A stretch of 14,311 nucleotides of DNA from JBICHM01 sp043101835 (GCA_043101835.1 JBICHM010000226.1:1-14311); one strand, 5' to 3'. Counted from the first letter of the stretch, positions 5,934 to 13,539 are shown. Notes: generated from the letters alone by a model not told the origin. Numbers and translations: made by a program.

Positions 5934-8615
5934 ATGCGGACTCTCGTCCCCATGGTTGTGGCATGCGCGTGCCTCGCGGCGCCCTTTGTCGCGCGGGCGC
6001 CGGGGCAGGTGGATCGGCCCGAAGCCGCGGAGCGCCTCGTTGGGCGGTTCGACTTCGAGACCGACGGATCGCACCTCGAGCCCGTGCCCATGCACTGGGT
6101 GCGGCGCGTCGATACGCCAGAGCGACCGCTGCCGGGATTCCCGGCGTGGAACGAGAGCGGCTTCGACGACGCGGTGGCCTTCCAAGGCGATTCCAGCGTC
6201 GTCCTGCCGACGCGCGGCGGGAGCAGCGCGCTGCGCCTCTCCGGCGGCGTGCTCGCCGTCATGCCGGGAGCGGATTATGTCGTCAGCGCCCACGTGCGCA
6301 CGCGCGGCCTCACGCACGCGCGGGCGCGGCTGACGGCGCGGTTGCTCGATGAGTCGCTCGAGCCCATCCCCGGCGGATCGGTGTCGAGCCCGGGTATGCA
6401 GTCGCCCGATCGCTGGCGCGAGGTGCGCGTCGCCCTGACCGGAGACCGGCCGGAGGCGACGTGGATCCAGATCGATCTCGAACTGCTCCAGCCCGAGCAG
6501 TACATGCAGACCCCGCCGGCGGAGCACGCGCTGCGCCTCGAGGACTTCTCGGGCGCGGCGTGGTTCGACGAGGTGGAGGTTCGCCAGCTGCCGCGCGTGA
6601 CACTGGCGACGAACTCGCCGGTGAACTTCATCCTGGCGCCGCAGGAACCGACGCTGACCGCGCGCGTGCTGGATCTGACCGGCGAGCGCCTGACCGGCCG
6701 GATGCTGGTGCGCGACCTCGACGGGCGGATCGTCGATGCGCACGATTTCGACGCCTCGAGCCGCGGGGCCGGGGTGTCGTGGTCGCCGAAGGTGTCGCGG
6801 TTCGGGTGGTACGACGCGACGTTGTTGATCGAGAGCGCCGGGGAGCGGGTGGCAGAGACGCACCTGGCGTTCGTCTTCGCGCCTGGGCGCGCGGCGCCGA
6901 CGGACGCGACGCGGGCGCGCTTCGGCCTGATCGCGTCGCACGCATCCGATGCGCAGCTCGCCCCCCTGCGCATGCTGATCGAACGCATCGGCGCGGGGCG
7001 CGTCCAGTTGCCGCTCTGGAGCGATGCGATCGGCGCGGAGGCGTTCGATCGCCGGTTGGAGGCGATGGAGCCGGTGGTCGGCGCGCTGCTCGACCGTGGG
7101 CTGCGCGTCACGCTGACGCTCGACGGCGCAATGGCCGACGGGCAGGGCGAACTCGTGACCGCGCTCGAACTGGCCGAGAGCGCGCCGCTGCGCCTCAGCG
7201 ACTGGCTGGACCCGGCGCTGGTTCGCTTCGGCCAGCGCATCCACCGCTGGCAGGCGGGCGTGGCGGGCGACGCGGCGCCGTCTGATCAGGACGAACTTGC
7301 CTCGAAGATCGCGGCCCTCGAGCATGTGCTCAGCCGCCTGTCGCCCGAACCGATGGTCGGCCTGCCCTGGCCCGGGCAGCGCGCGCCCGAGGGCGCCGTT
7401 GCTCGGGACGCATCGCTGACACTGAGCGTCCCGAGCGCGGCGCCGGCGTCGTCGGTCGCCGACTACTTTGCGCTGTGGCGCGACGCGGGAGCGTCGGACG
7501 CGGTGGCGCTGCTGGAGCGTGCGCCGGCATCCGTCTCGACGCCTCGCTCGCGCGTGACGGACCTCGCCAAGCGCGCCGTCTTCGCGAGCATCGACGGGGC
7601 GCCGCCGATCGCAATCGCCGACCCCTGGCGATGGAATGACGCGACGCCGTCGCCGGCGCCCGAAGCCGCGGCATGGCGCACGCTCACCGAACGCCTCGCC
7701 GGTCGCACCGTCGTCGGCGCCCTGCCCGCGCCGGCAGGCGCGACAGCGTTGATCCTCAGCGGCGCACCGGGGGCCTCGGGCAGCGCGGGCACGCCCAGCG
7801 GCGCGATCGTCGCGTGGCGCGACTGGGCCGACCCCGATGACGCCGTGCTCCGGGGCTACCTCGGCGCCGAGACACTGACGGTGTACGACCTCTTCGGCAA
7901 CGAGCGGACGGCGCGCGCCGGCGACGCGGGCGCGCACGCGATCGCGCTCGGGCCGATGCCGATCTTCATCGAGGGCGTCGATGAGCGCATCGCGTCGTTC
8001 CGCGGGCAGTTCCGCGTTGAGCCGCCGTTCATCGAGTCGATCGCGGCCCGTCATGACCTGGAGCTGGTGATCCCCAACCCCTGGCCGGCGCCGATCTCGG
8101 GGCGCGTGCGCGTCGTGGAGCCTTCGCACTGGGATGTCGCGCCGCGCGTGCAGCGCTTCAGCGCGCAGCCGGGCGAGGAGGTTCGCCTGCCGGTCGTGGC
8201 GACGCTGGGCGTCGGCGAGGAGGCGGGCGCACACCGGCTTGCTGTCGAGATCGATCTGCTCGCAGACGGCGAGCACCCCCTGTTCACGATCGACGCCCCG
8301 GTCGAAGTCGGCCTCGCCGATGTGACGATGACGGCGACGGCGCGCATCACCGGCGTGGGCGAGGAGGCGGACATCGTGCTCACCGTGCTTGTGACGAACA
8401 CGAGCGATCGGCGCGTGACGATGACCGCGTTCTCAACGGCGCCGGGCTTTGCGCGCCAGCAGGCGCCGATCAGCGGGCTGGAGCCGGGCGCCTCGACCGT
8501 GCGGCAGTTCGTGCTCCGGGGCGGAGCCGCGGCGCTGAAGGGGCGCAGCGTGCGCGTCGGGCTGCAGGATGTGGACGGGCCGCTGCGTCTGAACAAGACG
8601 CTCGAGATCCGCTAA
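5934..8615 (+). CDS. Large exported beta-sandwich protein with glycosidase-like middle region, function unknown
   Basis: This 893-residue protein has a signal peptide (MRTLVPMVVACACLAAP, cleavage near VARA22). From about residue 35 to 220 it reads like a carbohydrate-binding jelly roll (GRFDFETDG, PGADYVVSAHVRTRGL, AAWFDEVEVRQLPRV). An Ig-like stretch follows (about 222-310). Then a segment resembling a TIM-barrel glycosidase (GLIASHAS, LIERIGAGRVQLPLW, LRVTLTLDGAM) runs to about 600, with the glycosidase-style end VYDLFGNE...PIFIEGVDERI near 650-690. The C-terminal 200 residues are two beta-sandwich units (ELVIPNPWPAPISGRVRV; DIVLTVLVTNTSDRRVTM). No convincing paired catalytic acids stand out, so it may be a binding protein or a diverged enzyme. 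ATG 5934 begins the signal peptide; the frame is open upstream to 5871. No ribosome binding site is evident. It may be cotranscribed with the carboxypeptidase 43 nt upstream. Confidence 0.8.
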   Translation: MRTLVPMVVACACLAAPFVARAPGQVDRPEAAERLVGRFDFETDGSHLEPVPMHWVRRVDTPERPLPGFPAWNESGFDDAVAFQGDSSVVLPTRGGSSALRLSGGVLAVMPGADYVVSAHVRTRGLTHARARLTARLLDESLEPIPGGSVSSPGMQSPDRWREVRVALTGDRPEATWIQIDLELLQPEQYMQTPPAEHALRLEDFSGAAWFDEVEVRQLPRVTLATNSPVNFILAPQEPTLTARVLDLTGERLTGRMLVRDLDGRIVDAHDFDASSRGAGVSWSPKVSRFGWYDATLLIESAGERVAETHLAFVFAPGRAAPTDATRARFGLIASHASDAQLAPLRMLIERIGAGRVQLPLWSDAIGAEAFDRRLEAMEPVVGALLDRGLRVTLTLDGAMADGQGELVTALELAESAPLRLSDWLDPALVRFGQRIHRWQAGVAGDAAPSDQDELASKIAALEHVLSRLSPEPMVGLPWPGQRAPEGAVARDASLTLSVPSAAPASSVADYFALWRDAGASDAVALLERAPASVSTPRSRVTDLAKRAVFASIDGAPPIAIADPWRWNDATPSPAPEAAAWRTLTERLAGRTVVGALPAPAGATALILSGAPGASGSAGTPSGAIVAWRDWADPDDAVLRGYLGAETLTVYDLFGNERTARAGDAGAHAIALGPMPIFIEGVDERIASFRGQFRVEPPFIESIAARHDLELVIPNPWPAPISGRVRVVEPSHWDVAPRVQRFSAQPGEEVRLPVVATLGVGEEAGAHRLAVEIDLLADGEHPLFTIDAPVEVGLADVTMTATARITGVGEEADIVLTVLVTNTSDRRVTMTAFSTAPGFARQQAPISGLEPGASTVRQFVLRGGAAALKGRSVRVGLQDVDGPLRLNKTLEIR

Positions 8616-10138
8616 GCGGGCGCGGTCGAGAGGTTGCCGAGGCGGCGCAGCGCAAGCGTGTTCACGACGCCCGGGGTGCCGAAGGGCTTGCCGGCCAGCG
8701 CGACGTACATCTCGCCGCGCTTGCCCCACCCGCGCTCGAGTAGGAGCTTCTCGATCATCATGCCGAAGTCGGAGCGGTGCAGGGGCGGGTTGGTCTCGAT
8801 GACCGGGACGACGCCGTAGAGCAGGCACATGCGTCGCACGGCGAGCGGATCGCTGCTGAAGGCGACGATCGGGATGCGGAAGCCCATCTGGCTGAGGTGG
8901 CGCGCGGTGCCGCCCGACTGCGACCAGCACACGGCGACCGAAGCGTCGGCGGTCTGGGCGACATGCCACGCGCCGAGCGCGAGGGCCGCGAGCGGCGACC
9001 GCTGCGCGACGAGCCGCTGGGGCGGCTGCGAGCCCTCGGAGAGCTCGCGCAGGCGCGACTCGGTCGCCACCGCGATGCGGCGCATCGTCTCGACAGCGAG
9101 GCTCGGGTACTTTCCGATCGCCGTTTCGCCGGAGAGCATCACAGCGTCGGCCTCGTCGAAGATGGCGTTGGCGACATCGCTGACCTCAGCACGCGTGGGC
9201 GTGGAGGTCTCGATCATCGTCTCGAGCATCTGCGTGGCGACGATGACGGGCCGGCCCTGAAGATGGGCCGCGGCGATGAGCTTCTTCTGCGTGACGGGCA
9301 CATAGGCGAGGTCCATCTCGACGCCCAGGTCGCCGCGCGCCACCATGATGGCGTCGGCCTCGGCGACGATCTCGTCGATGTTGCGGACGGCCTGAGGCTT
9401 CTCGATCTTCGCGACGATCGGGATGTGCGGCTCGCGCGACTCGCCCGGCTTGATGATGTCGGCCGAGAGCTCGGTGAGGCGCGTCTTGAGCTCGCGGATC
9501 TCCGCCGCCCGGCGGACGAAAGAGAGCGCGAGGTAGTCGACGCCGTGCTCGAAGGCCCAGTCGACCCAGCGCCAGTCGCGCTCGGTGATGGCCGGCACGC
9601 TGATGTCGCTGTCGGGGAGGTTGACGCCCTTGCCGGTGGAGATCGTGCCGCCGGCGGTCACGTGGCAGCGCAGCTCGACGGCGCCGTCGTCGGCGCTGAC
9701 CCGCTCGACGGCGAGGGCGCGAATGACGCCGTCGGCGAGCAACACGCGGTGGCCGGGCTCGACCTCTTCGACGAGGCGGTCGTAGGTGCAGGGGAAGACG
9801 GGCGGCGTGCCGGTGCGCGCGGTCTGCAGATCGCTGCGGAAGGCGATCTCGTCGCCGGCCTTCACCTCGATGCCGTAGCCGGGCACCTGGCCGACGCGGA
9901 TCTTCGGTCCGGGCAGATCGCCGAGCACGGCGACGGGCCGGCCGATCTCGTCGCTGATCTGTCGGATGCGCTGCAGGCGACGCGCGTGGTCGCGTTCGTC
10001 GCCATGCGAGAAGTTGAGCCGGAAGACATTGACGCCGCACTCGACGAGGCGGCGCATTATCTCGGGCGAATCGCTGGCGGGGCCGAGCGTCGCGATGATC
10101 TTCGTCAGGCTGAGAGGGGCGCCGGATCCGTCGCTCAT
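8612..10138 (-). CDS. pyk: Pyruvate kinase
   Basis: Catalyses phosphoenolpyruvate + ADP to pyruvate + ATP, the last step of glycolysis, in the cytoplasm. The 508 residues show the whole family: TKIIATLGPAS near the N-terminus, FRLNFSHG (R40, N42, S44), GDLPGPKIR, the lid B-domain (about 76-180), IVAKIEKP with catalytic K244, the metal-binding MVARGDLGVEM, ATQMLETM, the signature DEADAVMLSGETAIGKYP and the C-terminal regulatory domain ending in a GTPGVVNTL loop. ATG 10138 is chosen because family proteins start shortly before TKIIATLGP. The frame stays open upstream to 10207, giving an Arg/His-rich extension with no family resemblance. It is transcribed against the preceding exported-protein gene and its stop (TAG, 8614-8612) overlaps that gene's TAA. 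A 10-bp inverted repeat lies upstream. Confidence 0.96.
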   Translation of the reverse strand: MSDGSGAPLSLTKIIATLGPASDSPEIMRRLVECGVNVFRLNFSHGDERDHARRLQRIRQISDEIGRPVAVLGDLPGPKIRVGQVPGYGIEVKAGDEIAFRSDLQTARTGTPPVFPCTYDRLVEEVEPGHRVLLADGVIRALAVERVSADDGAVELRCHVTAGGTISTGKGVNLPDSDISVPAITERDWRWVDWAFEHGVDYLALSFVRRAAEIRELKTRLTELSADIIKPGESREPHIPIVAKIEKPQAVRNIDEIVAEADAIMVARGDLGVEMDLAYVPVTQKKLIAAAHLQGRPVIVATQMLETMIETSTPTRAEVSDVANAIFDEADAVMLSGETAIGKYPSLAVETMRRIAVATESRLRELSEGSQPPQRLVAQRSPLAALALGAWHVAQTADASVAVCWSQSGGTARHLSQMGFRIPIVAFSSDPLAVRRMCLLYGVVPVIETNPPLHRSDFGMMIEKLLLERGWGKRGEMYVALAGKPFGTPGVVNTLALRRLGNLSTAPA

Positions 10139-10207
10139 GCGCGGGTGCTCTCGATCCGTGTCGCGCGCTGTGGCGCGGGGGTGGCGGCATCGGTCCGGAG
10201 GCATCAC

Positions 10208-10256
10208 GCCCCGCGCGACCGGAAAGGGGGAAGCATAGCGGTTCGGCGCGCGGGGC
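10208..10256. repeat. 10-bp perfect inverted repeat in the pyk/SDR divergent region
   Basis: gccccgcgcg (10208-10217) and cgcgcggggc (10247-10256) are exact reverse complements, 29 nt apart. On the minus strand the interval holds TATGCT (10237-10232), a possible pyk -10 box, so one arm lies next to the -35 position and the other just downstream of the presumed transcription start. That layout would suit a repressor that loops or spans the promoter. A simple hairpin is the alternative. All-GC arms lower the significance. Confidence 0.4.
10232..10237 (-). promoter_or_regulatory. Candidate -10 box of pyk
   Basis: Read on the minus strand this is TATGCT, matching four of six bases of TATAAT. It lies about 94 nt before the pyk start, within an unusually A-rich patch for this genome. 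No good -35 box is found 17 nt upstream (CCCTGC). Confidence 0.3.
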
Positions 10257-10319
10257 AGGGTGGTGACCGTCCGCAGGGCGGGCCGGCATGCTCCGCAGAC
10301 GCCCGCTCGCGCGTCCGCC

Positions 10320-10325
10320 TACCGT
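10320..10325 (+). promoter_or_regulatory. Candidate TANNNT -10 box, leaderless SDR gene
   Basis: TACCGT ends 7 nt before the ATG at 10333 and there is no Shine-Dalgarno sequence in the gap. The geometry is the same as at the FIST gene (1569) and nearly the same as at nuoI (12915), which suggests leaderless initiation. Confidence 0.35.
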
Positions 10326-10332
10326 TGCACCC

Positions 10333-11076
10333 ATGCCCAACCACCAGCCGGAAAAGGATGTTCCCGTCTGCCTCATCACGGGCGCCTCGAGCGGGATCGG
10401 ACGCGCCGTCGCCCTGCAGCTGGCGCGGCGCGGGTGGCGCCTGACCCTGGTCGCCCGAAGGCGTGAGGCGCTGGACGCGGTGGCGCAGGAGGCGACGGCC
10501 CTCGGCGCTCCCGAGCCCCTCGTGCTCAGCGCCGATATCGGCGACCTCGCGCAGGCCCGCGCCCTCATCGCCCCGACGCTGGAGGCCTTCGGGCGCCTCG
10601 ACGCCCTCGTCAACAACGCCGGGTGCGGCGAGCTGGCCGACATCGACGCCACCACCGACGACATCCTCGAACGCGACTTCAGCGTGAACGCGATGGGCCC
10701 CGGCGCCCTGATCAGCGCCGCCTGGCCCGTCTTCGAGCGCCAGGGCGCCGGCCGGATTGTGAATGTTTCGACAATGGGGACCTCGAGCCCGTTCCCCGGC
10801 TTTTTCTCCTACGCGGCGTCGAAGGCCGCGCTCGACCTCTTTGCGAAGTCGTGCGCCATTGAGGGCGCCTCCATCGGGGTCAAGGCGTTCAGCGTCGCCC
10901 CCGGCGCCGTCGAGACGCCGATGCTGCGCGGGATCTTCGATGAGTCAGCGCTCCCGACGGACGCGACGCTCGACCCCGACGCCGTCGCGCGCGTGGTCGT
11001 CGAGTGCATCCTCGGCGAGCGCGAGGAGGAGAACGGCGCCACGATCTACCTGCCCAGCCCTGCGCCGACCGAATGA
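10333..11076 (+). CDS. Short-chain dehydrogenase/reductase (SDR), classical type
   Basis: A 247-residue cytoplasmic NAD(P)-dependent oxidoreductase with a Rossmann fold. The cofactor loop is TGASSGIG (16-23). NNAG (94-97) and the catalytic YAASK (Y160, K164) follow, then PGAVETPM as the usual post-catalytic loop. R-rich VARRREAL after strand 2 suggests NADP preference. The residue 13 before the catalytic Tyr, normally serine, is T147, with S146 next to it; either hydroxyl might serve. ATG 10333 is chosen because homologous proteins begin a few residues before the first strand and a TANNNT element stands 7 nt upstream. An upstream in-frame start at 10288 would add only an Arg/Pro-rich stretch. 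It leads a tight run of genes (25 nt to the ferritin-like gene). Substrate not predictable. Confidence 0.92.
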   Translation: MPNHQPEKDVPVCLITGASSGIGRAVALQLARRGWRLTLVARRREALDAVAQEATALGAPEPLVLSADIGDLAQARALIAPTLEAFGRLDALVNNAGCGELADIDATTDDILERDFSVNAMGPGALISAAWPVFERQGAGRIVNVSTMGTSSPFPGFFSYAASKAALDLFAKSCAIEGASIGVKAFSVAPGAVETPMLRGIFDESALPTDATLDPDAVARVVVECILGEREEENGATIYLPSPAPTE

Positions 11077-11101
11077 CCGGCGCGCCACGGAGACCCGACC
11101 C

Positions 11102-11584
11102 ATGCCCATCGACGCACAGCGGAATCAACAGATCATCGATGCGCTCATCGCGGCGTACAACGCCGAGATCGAGACCATTGCCAACTACATCGCCAACTCC
11201 GTCAATCTCGACGGCGTGGCGGCGAAGCACATCAAGAACTCGCTCGAGGCCGATATCGGTGAGGAACTCGGCCACGCGCAGCTGCTCGCCAAGCGGATCA
11301 AGACGATCGGCGGCGTCGCGCCGGGCTCGATGGGCCTGACCATGCAGCAGGCCTCGCTCCAACCCCCTGCCGACACCACCGACGTGCTGTCGGTCATCAA
11401 GGGCGTGATCGCCGCGGAGGAGAGCGCGATCGAGGGGTACATGCGCGTCATCGAGGCGTCGCGCGATGTCGATCCCGCCACCGAAGACCTCGCCATCACG
11501 ATCATGGCCGACGAGCAGGAGCACCGGCGCGAGTTCATCGGGTACCTGAAGGAATACGAGAAGGTGCAGCAGACGCGCGTCTGA
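11102..11584 (+). CDS. Ferritin-like diiron protein (bacterioferritin/Dps-type four-helix bundle)
   Basis: A 160-residue cytoplasmic protein predicted to be almost entirely helical. Probable diiron ligands are in the expected four-helix order: E22 (or E24) in NAEIETIANY, E55-x-x-H58 in EELGHAQ, E107 (E106/E111 nearby) in AAEESAIEGYM, and E138-x-x-H141 in DEQEHRREF. Family members oxidise Fe(II) and store iron or detoxify peroxide. Length and motif order match bacterioferritin-like proteins better than Dps, which places its ferroxidase site between subunits. No haem-binding methionine can be assigned by eye, and the C-terminus (YEKVQQTRV) is not an evident encapsulin-loading peptide. GGAG about 10 nt upstream supports ATG 11102. 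Gaps of 25 and 18 nt to its neighbours suggest an operon with the SDR and glycerate kinase genes. Confidence 0.88.
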   Translation: MPIDAQRNQQIIDALIAAYNAEIETIANYIANSVNLDGVAAKHIKNSLEADIGEELGHAQLLAKRIKTIGGVAPGSMGLTMQQASLQPPADTTDVLSVIKGVIAAEESAIEGYMRVIEASRDVDPATEDLAITIMADEQEHRREFIGYLKEYEKVQQTRV

Positions 11585-11602
11585 CGGCGCCTGAGCCCCG
11601 TC

Positions 11603-12877
11603 ATGCGTGTGCTGATCGCGCCGGATGCCTTCAAGGAGTCGCTGACGCCCACCGAGGCGGCGGACGCGATCGCACACGGTGTGCGGCGCGCGGCCGATGC
11701 GAAACGCATGGCGGTCGAGATCGACCTCTGCCCCATCGCAGACGGCGGCGAGGGGTTCATCGAGGCGATCGTCGCGAATCGCCCTTGCCAGGTGATGGAG
11801 GCGCGCGTCGTCGGCCCCCTGGGGGCGCGCGTGCCGACACCCTGGGCGCTCCTGCGGGAGGATGACGAGCCATCCGCGACGAACGCCGCCCTGCGAGCCG
11901 CCGGCAAGGCGATCGTCTTCGGGCTCCTCGGCGTTGTCGGTGATCAGCACGACGCCGAGCGCCGGCCGGGCGCTGCGATTGAGTCCGCCGGCGCCTGCGG
12001 GCTGTCGCTCGTCCCGTTCGAAGATCGCGATCCGGAGCGCGCTACGAGCGCCGGGCTGGGCGAACTCATCAGCGAGGCCGTCGACCACGGCTGCGGGCGC
12101 ATCATCATCGGCCTCGGCGGGAGCGCGACCGTGGACGGCGGTGTCGGCTGTCTGCACGCCCTGGGCGCGCGCTTTCGCGACGACGCGGACCGCGTGATCG
12201 GCGACGCGGCCACACCCCCCACTGGCGCCGATCTCGGTCGCGTGCACAACGTCGATCTCTCGGCGCTCGATCCGCGCCTGAGCGATGTGGAGTTCCTCTG
12301 CGCCTGCGACGTGAACAACCCGCTGATCGGCGACGAGGGCGCCGCACGCATCTACGGTCCGCAGAAGGGCGCTACGCCGGCGCAGGTGGAGCGGCTCGAC
12401 GCCGGGTTGGAGCGTCTGGTCGCCTGCGCGAAGCGCGCCGGCCTGCGCCCGAAACCCGACGCGTCGGGGGCCGGCGCCGCGGGCGGCCTGGGGTTCGCGC
12501 TGGCGACCTTCCTCGGCGCCACGCTCGCGCCGGGCGCCGAGCTGCTGCTCGCCGGCGTCGGGTTCGAGTCGCGCTGCCTTGAGGCGGACCTGGTGATCAC
12601 CGGGGAGGGGTCGATCGACGCCCAGTCGGCGCGCGGGAAGGCGGCGTGGGCGGCTGGACGCCTCGCCGAGGCGCTGGGACGGGATGTGATCGCGATGGGC
12701 GGGCGTGTGACGCCCGAGGCCCGCCTGCTGACGCGCGAGCACGGCGGGCCGTTTCACTCGATCTGGGCCGCGGCGCCCGACCGCATGGCCCGCGACGAGG
12801 CGCTGGCCCGGGCCGCCGAGCTGCTGGCGGAGGCGTCGGGGCTGGCCTTCAATGCCTGGCTGCGGGACCGGCGGTGA
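11603..12877 (+). CDS. Glycerate kinase (GlxK/GarK family)
   Basis: Phosphorylates D-glycerate with ATP, yielding 2-phosphoglycerate in most characterised GlxK/GarK proteins. The 424 residues begin with the family signature MRVLIAPDAFKESLTPTEAA, then CPIADGGEGF, the GLGGSATVDGG nucleotide/substrate loop, CDVNNPLIGDEGAARIYGPQKG, GAGAAGGLGFAL and DLVITGEGSIDAQSARGK. All main signatures are present, so it should be active. Around residues 84-125 it carries a somewhat longer segment than usual (SATNAALRAAGKAIVFGLLG) before the AGACGLSLVP strand. The start at 11603, 18 nt after the ferritin-like stop, gives the exact family N-terminus, although no good ribosome binding site is seen; translation may be coupled. 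Its product enters lower glycolysis above the pyruvate kinase encoded nearby on the other strand. Confidence 0.93.
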   Translation: MRVLIAPDAFKESLTPTEAADAIAHGVRRAADAKRMAVEIDLCPIADGGEGFIEAIVANRPCQVMEARVVGPLGARVPTPWALLREDDEPSATNAALRAAGKAIVFGLLGVVGDQHDAERRPGAAIESAGACGLSLVPFEDRDPERATSAGLGELISEAVDHGCGRIIIGLGGSATVDGGVGCLHALGARFRDDADRVIGDAATPPTGADLGRVHNVDLSALDPRLSDVEFLCACDVNNPLIGDEGAARIYGPQKGATPAQVERLDAGLERLVACAKRAGLRPKPDASGAGAAGGLGFALATFLGATLAPGAELLLAGVGFESRCLEADLVITGEGSIDAQSARGKAAWAAGRLAEALGRDVIAMGGRVTPEARLLTREHGGPFHSIWAAAPDRMARDEALARAAELLAEASGLAFNAWLRDRR

Positions 12878-12914
12878 GCGACGACGCCGGGCTGCGAAGC
12901 GGGGCCGCCCCGAC

Positions 12915-12920
12915 TATCCT
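12915..12920 (+). promoter_or_regulatory. Candidate TANNNT -10 box, near-leaderless nuoI
   Basis: TATCCT ends 8 nt before the nuoI ATG (12929), and the intervening bases are pyrimidine-rich with no Shine-Dalgarno sequence. It is the third such arrangement in the window and implies that nuoI has its own promoter despite lying only 51 nt after the glycerate kinase gene. Confidence 0.35.
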
Positions 12921-12928
12921 TCCTGCCC

Positions 12929-13474
12929 ATGGCCATCCGTGACGAAGACATCATCCAGCTCGAATCGCCGCAGCTGAACGCCCTCGAGAATGTCTACCTC
13001 CCCGAGGTGATCAAGGGGCTGGGCACCACGCTCCGCCACTTCGTGACCTCCTTCGGGCAGGGCAAGACCAGCCGCACGATGCAGTACCCCGAAGAGCGGC
13101 GCGAGGACCTGCCGCTGGAGAAGGGCGGCCTCGAGGTCTCGAACTTCCGCGGCGTGCACCGGCTGAACCGCGACGAGCAGAACCGGGTGAAATGCGTCGC
13201 GTGCATGATGTGCCCGACGATCTGCCCGGCGAACTGCATCCACATCGAGGCCGCGGAGAGCCCCTGGGACGACCGCGAGAAGTACCCGAAGAAGTTCGAG
13301 ATCGACGAGCTCCGGTGCATCTTCTGCGGCATGTGCGAAGAGGCCTGCCCGGTCGATGCGATCGAACTCACCCACGAGTACGACATCACCGGCCTGAGCC
13401 GGCAGGAGCTGATCTTCGACAAGGAGAAGCTCCTCTCGATCTACGACGCGACGATCGAGAAGAAGCCGATGTGA
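12929..13474 (+). CDS. nuoI: NADH-quinone oxidoreductase subunit I (two-[4Fe-4S] ferredoxin subunit)
   Basis: NuoI is the peripheral-arm subunit of respiratory complex I that carries clusters N6a and N6b towards quinone. The 181 residues contain the two ferredoxin motifs intact: C89-x2-C92-x2-C95-x3-C99-P and C130-x2-C133-x2-C136-x3-C140-P. Each cluster is formed by the first three cysteines of one motif plus the last of the other. The preceding RGVHRL (74-79) and N-terminal LPEVIKGLGTTLRHF helix are typical of NuoI, distinguishing it from small ferredoxins. An extra C103 lies in CPANCIHI. The gene is unusual in standing alone: neither flank in this window carries another nuo subunit. The region between ATG and TATCCT has no ribosome binding site. 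Confidence 0.93.
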   Translation: MAIRDEDIIQLESPQLNALENVYLPEVIKGLGTTLRHFVTSFGQGKTSRTMQYPEERREDLPLEKGGLEVSNFRGVHRLNRDEQNRVKCVACMMCPTICPANCIHIEAAESPWDDREKYPKKFEIDELRCIFCGMCEEACPVDAIELTHEYDITGLSRQELIFDKEKLLSIYDATIEKKPM

Positions 13475-13510
13475 GTGGATTCGGTGCGGCCCGCGCGCGC
13501 AGCTTTGCGC

Positions 13511-13539
13511 TTCATTCGCACACCGGCCTTTGGTAGGGT
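13511..13539 (+). promoter_or_regulatory. Weak promoter candidate for the exported pseudokinase gene
   Basis: TTCATT (13511-13516) and TAGGGT (13534-13539) are spaced 17 nt apart, each matching three of six consensus bases. It lies in the 123-nt gap after nuoI, and transcription from here would include the structured leader that follows. Evidence is positional more than sequence-based. Confidence 0.22.

Noticed and set aside
2516..6262. Very long antisense open frame (1248 codons, minus strand) opposite the carboxypeptidase gene
   Set aside because: Its product is Arg/Ala/His-rich with no recognisable motif. It covers a gene with full M14 catalytic motifs. Long open antisense frames are expected where codon third positions are mostly G or C.
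5928..8276. 782-codon antisense open frame opposite the large exported protein
   Set aside because: Low-complexity Arg/Ala-rich product, no start signals, and overlap with a plus-strand gene that has a signal peptide and normal domain composition.
8740..8775. DFGMM string in the pyruvate kinase C-terminal domain, reminiscent of a kinase DFG motif
   Set aside because: It lies in a family-typical helix region of pyruvate kinase, with no other protein-kinase motif nearby; chance.
8777..10444. 555-codon plus-strand frame across the pyruvate kinase gene
   Set aside because: It is the mirror frame of pyk, whose catalytic motifs are complete on the minus strand; the product is Asp/Gly/Ala/Arg-rich with no family resemblance.
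10763..11584. Apparent 273-residue fusion with the ferritin-like domain at its C-terminus
   Set aside because: The first 113 codons are an out-of-frame reading of the SDR gene (Arg/Ser/Pro-rich). The real start is ATG 11102 with GGAG upstream.
10889..12757. 622-codon antisense frame opposite the ferritin-like and glycerate kinase genes
   Set aside because: It crosses three well-supported genes and their intergenic gaps and has no recognisable domain.
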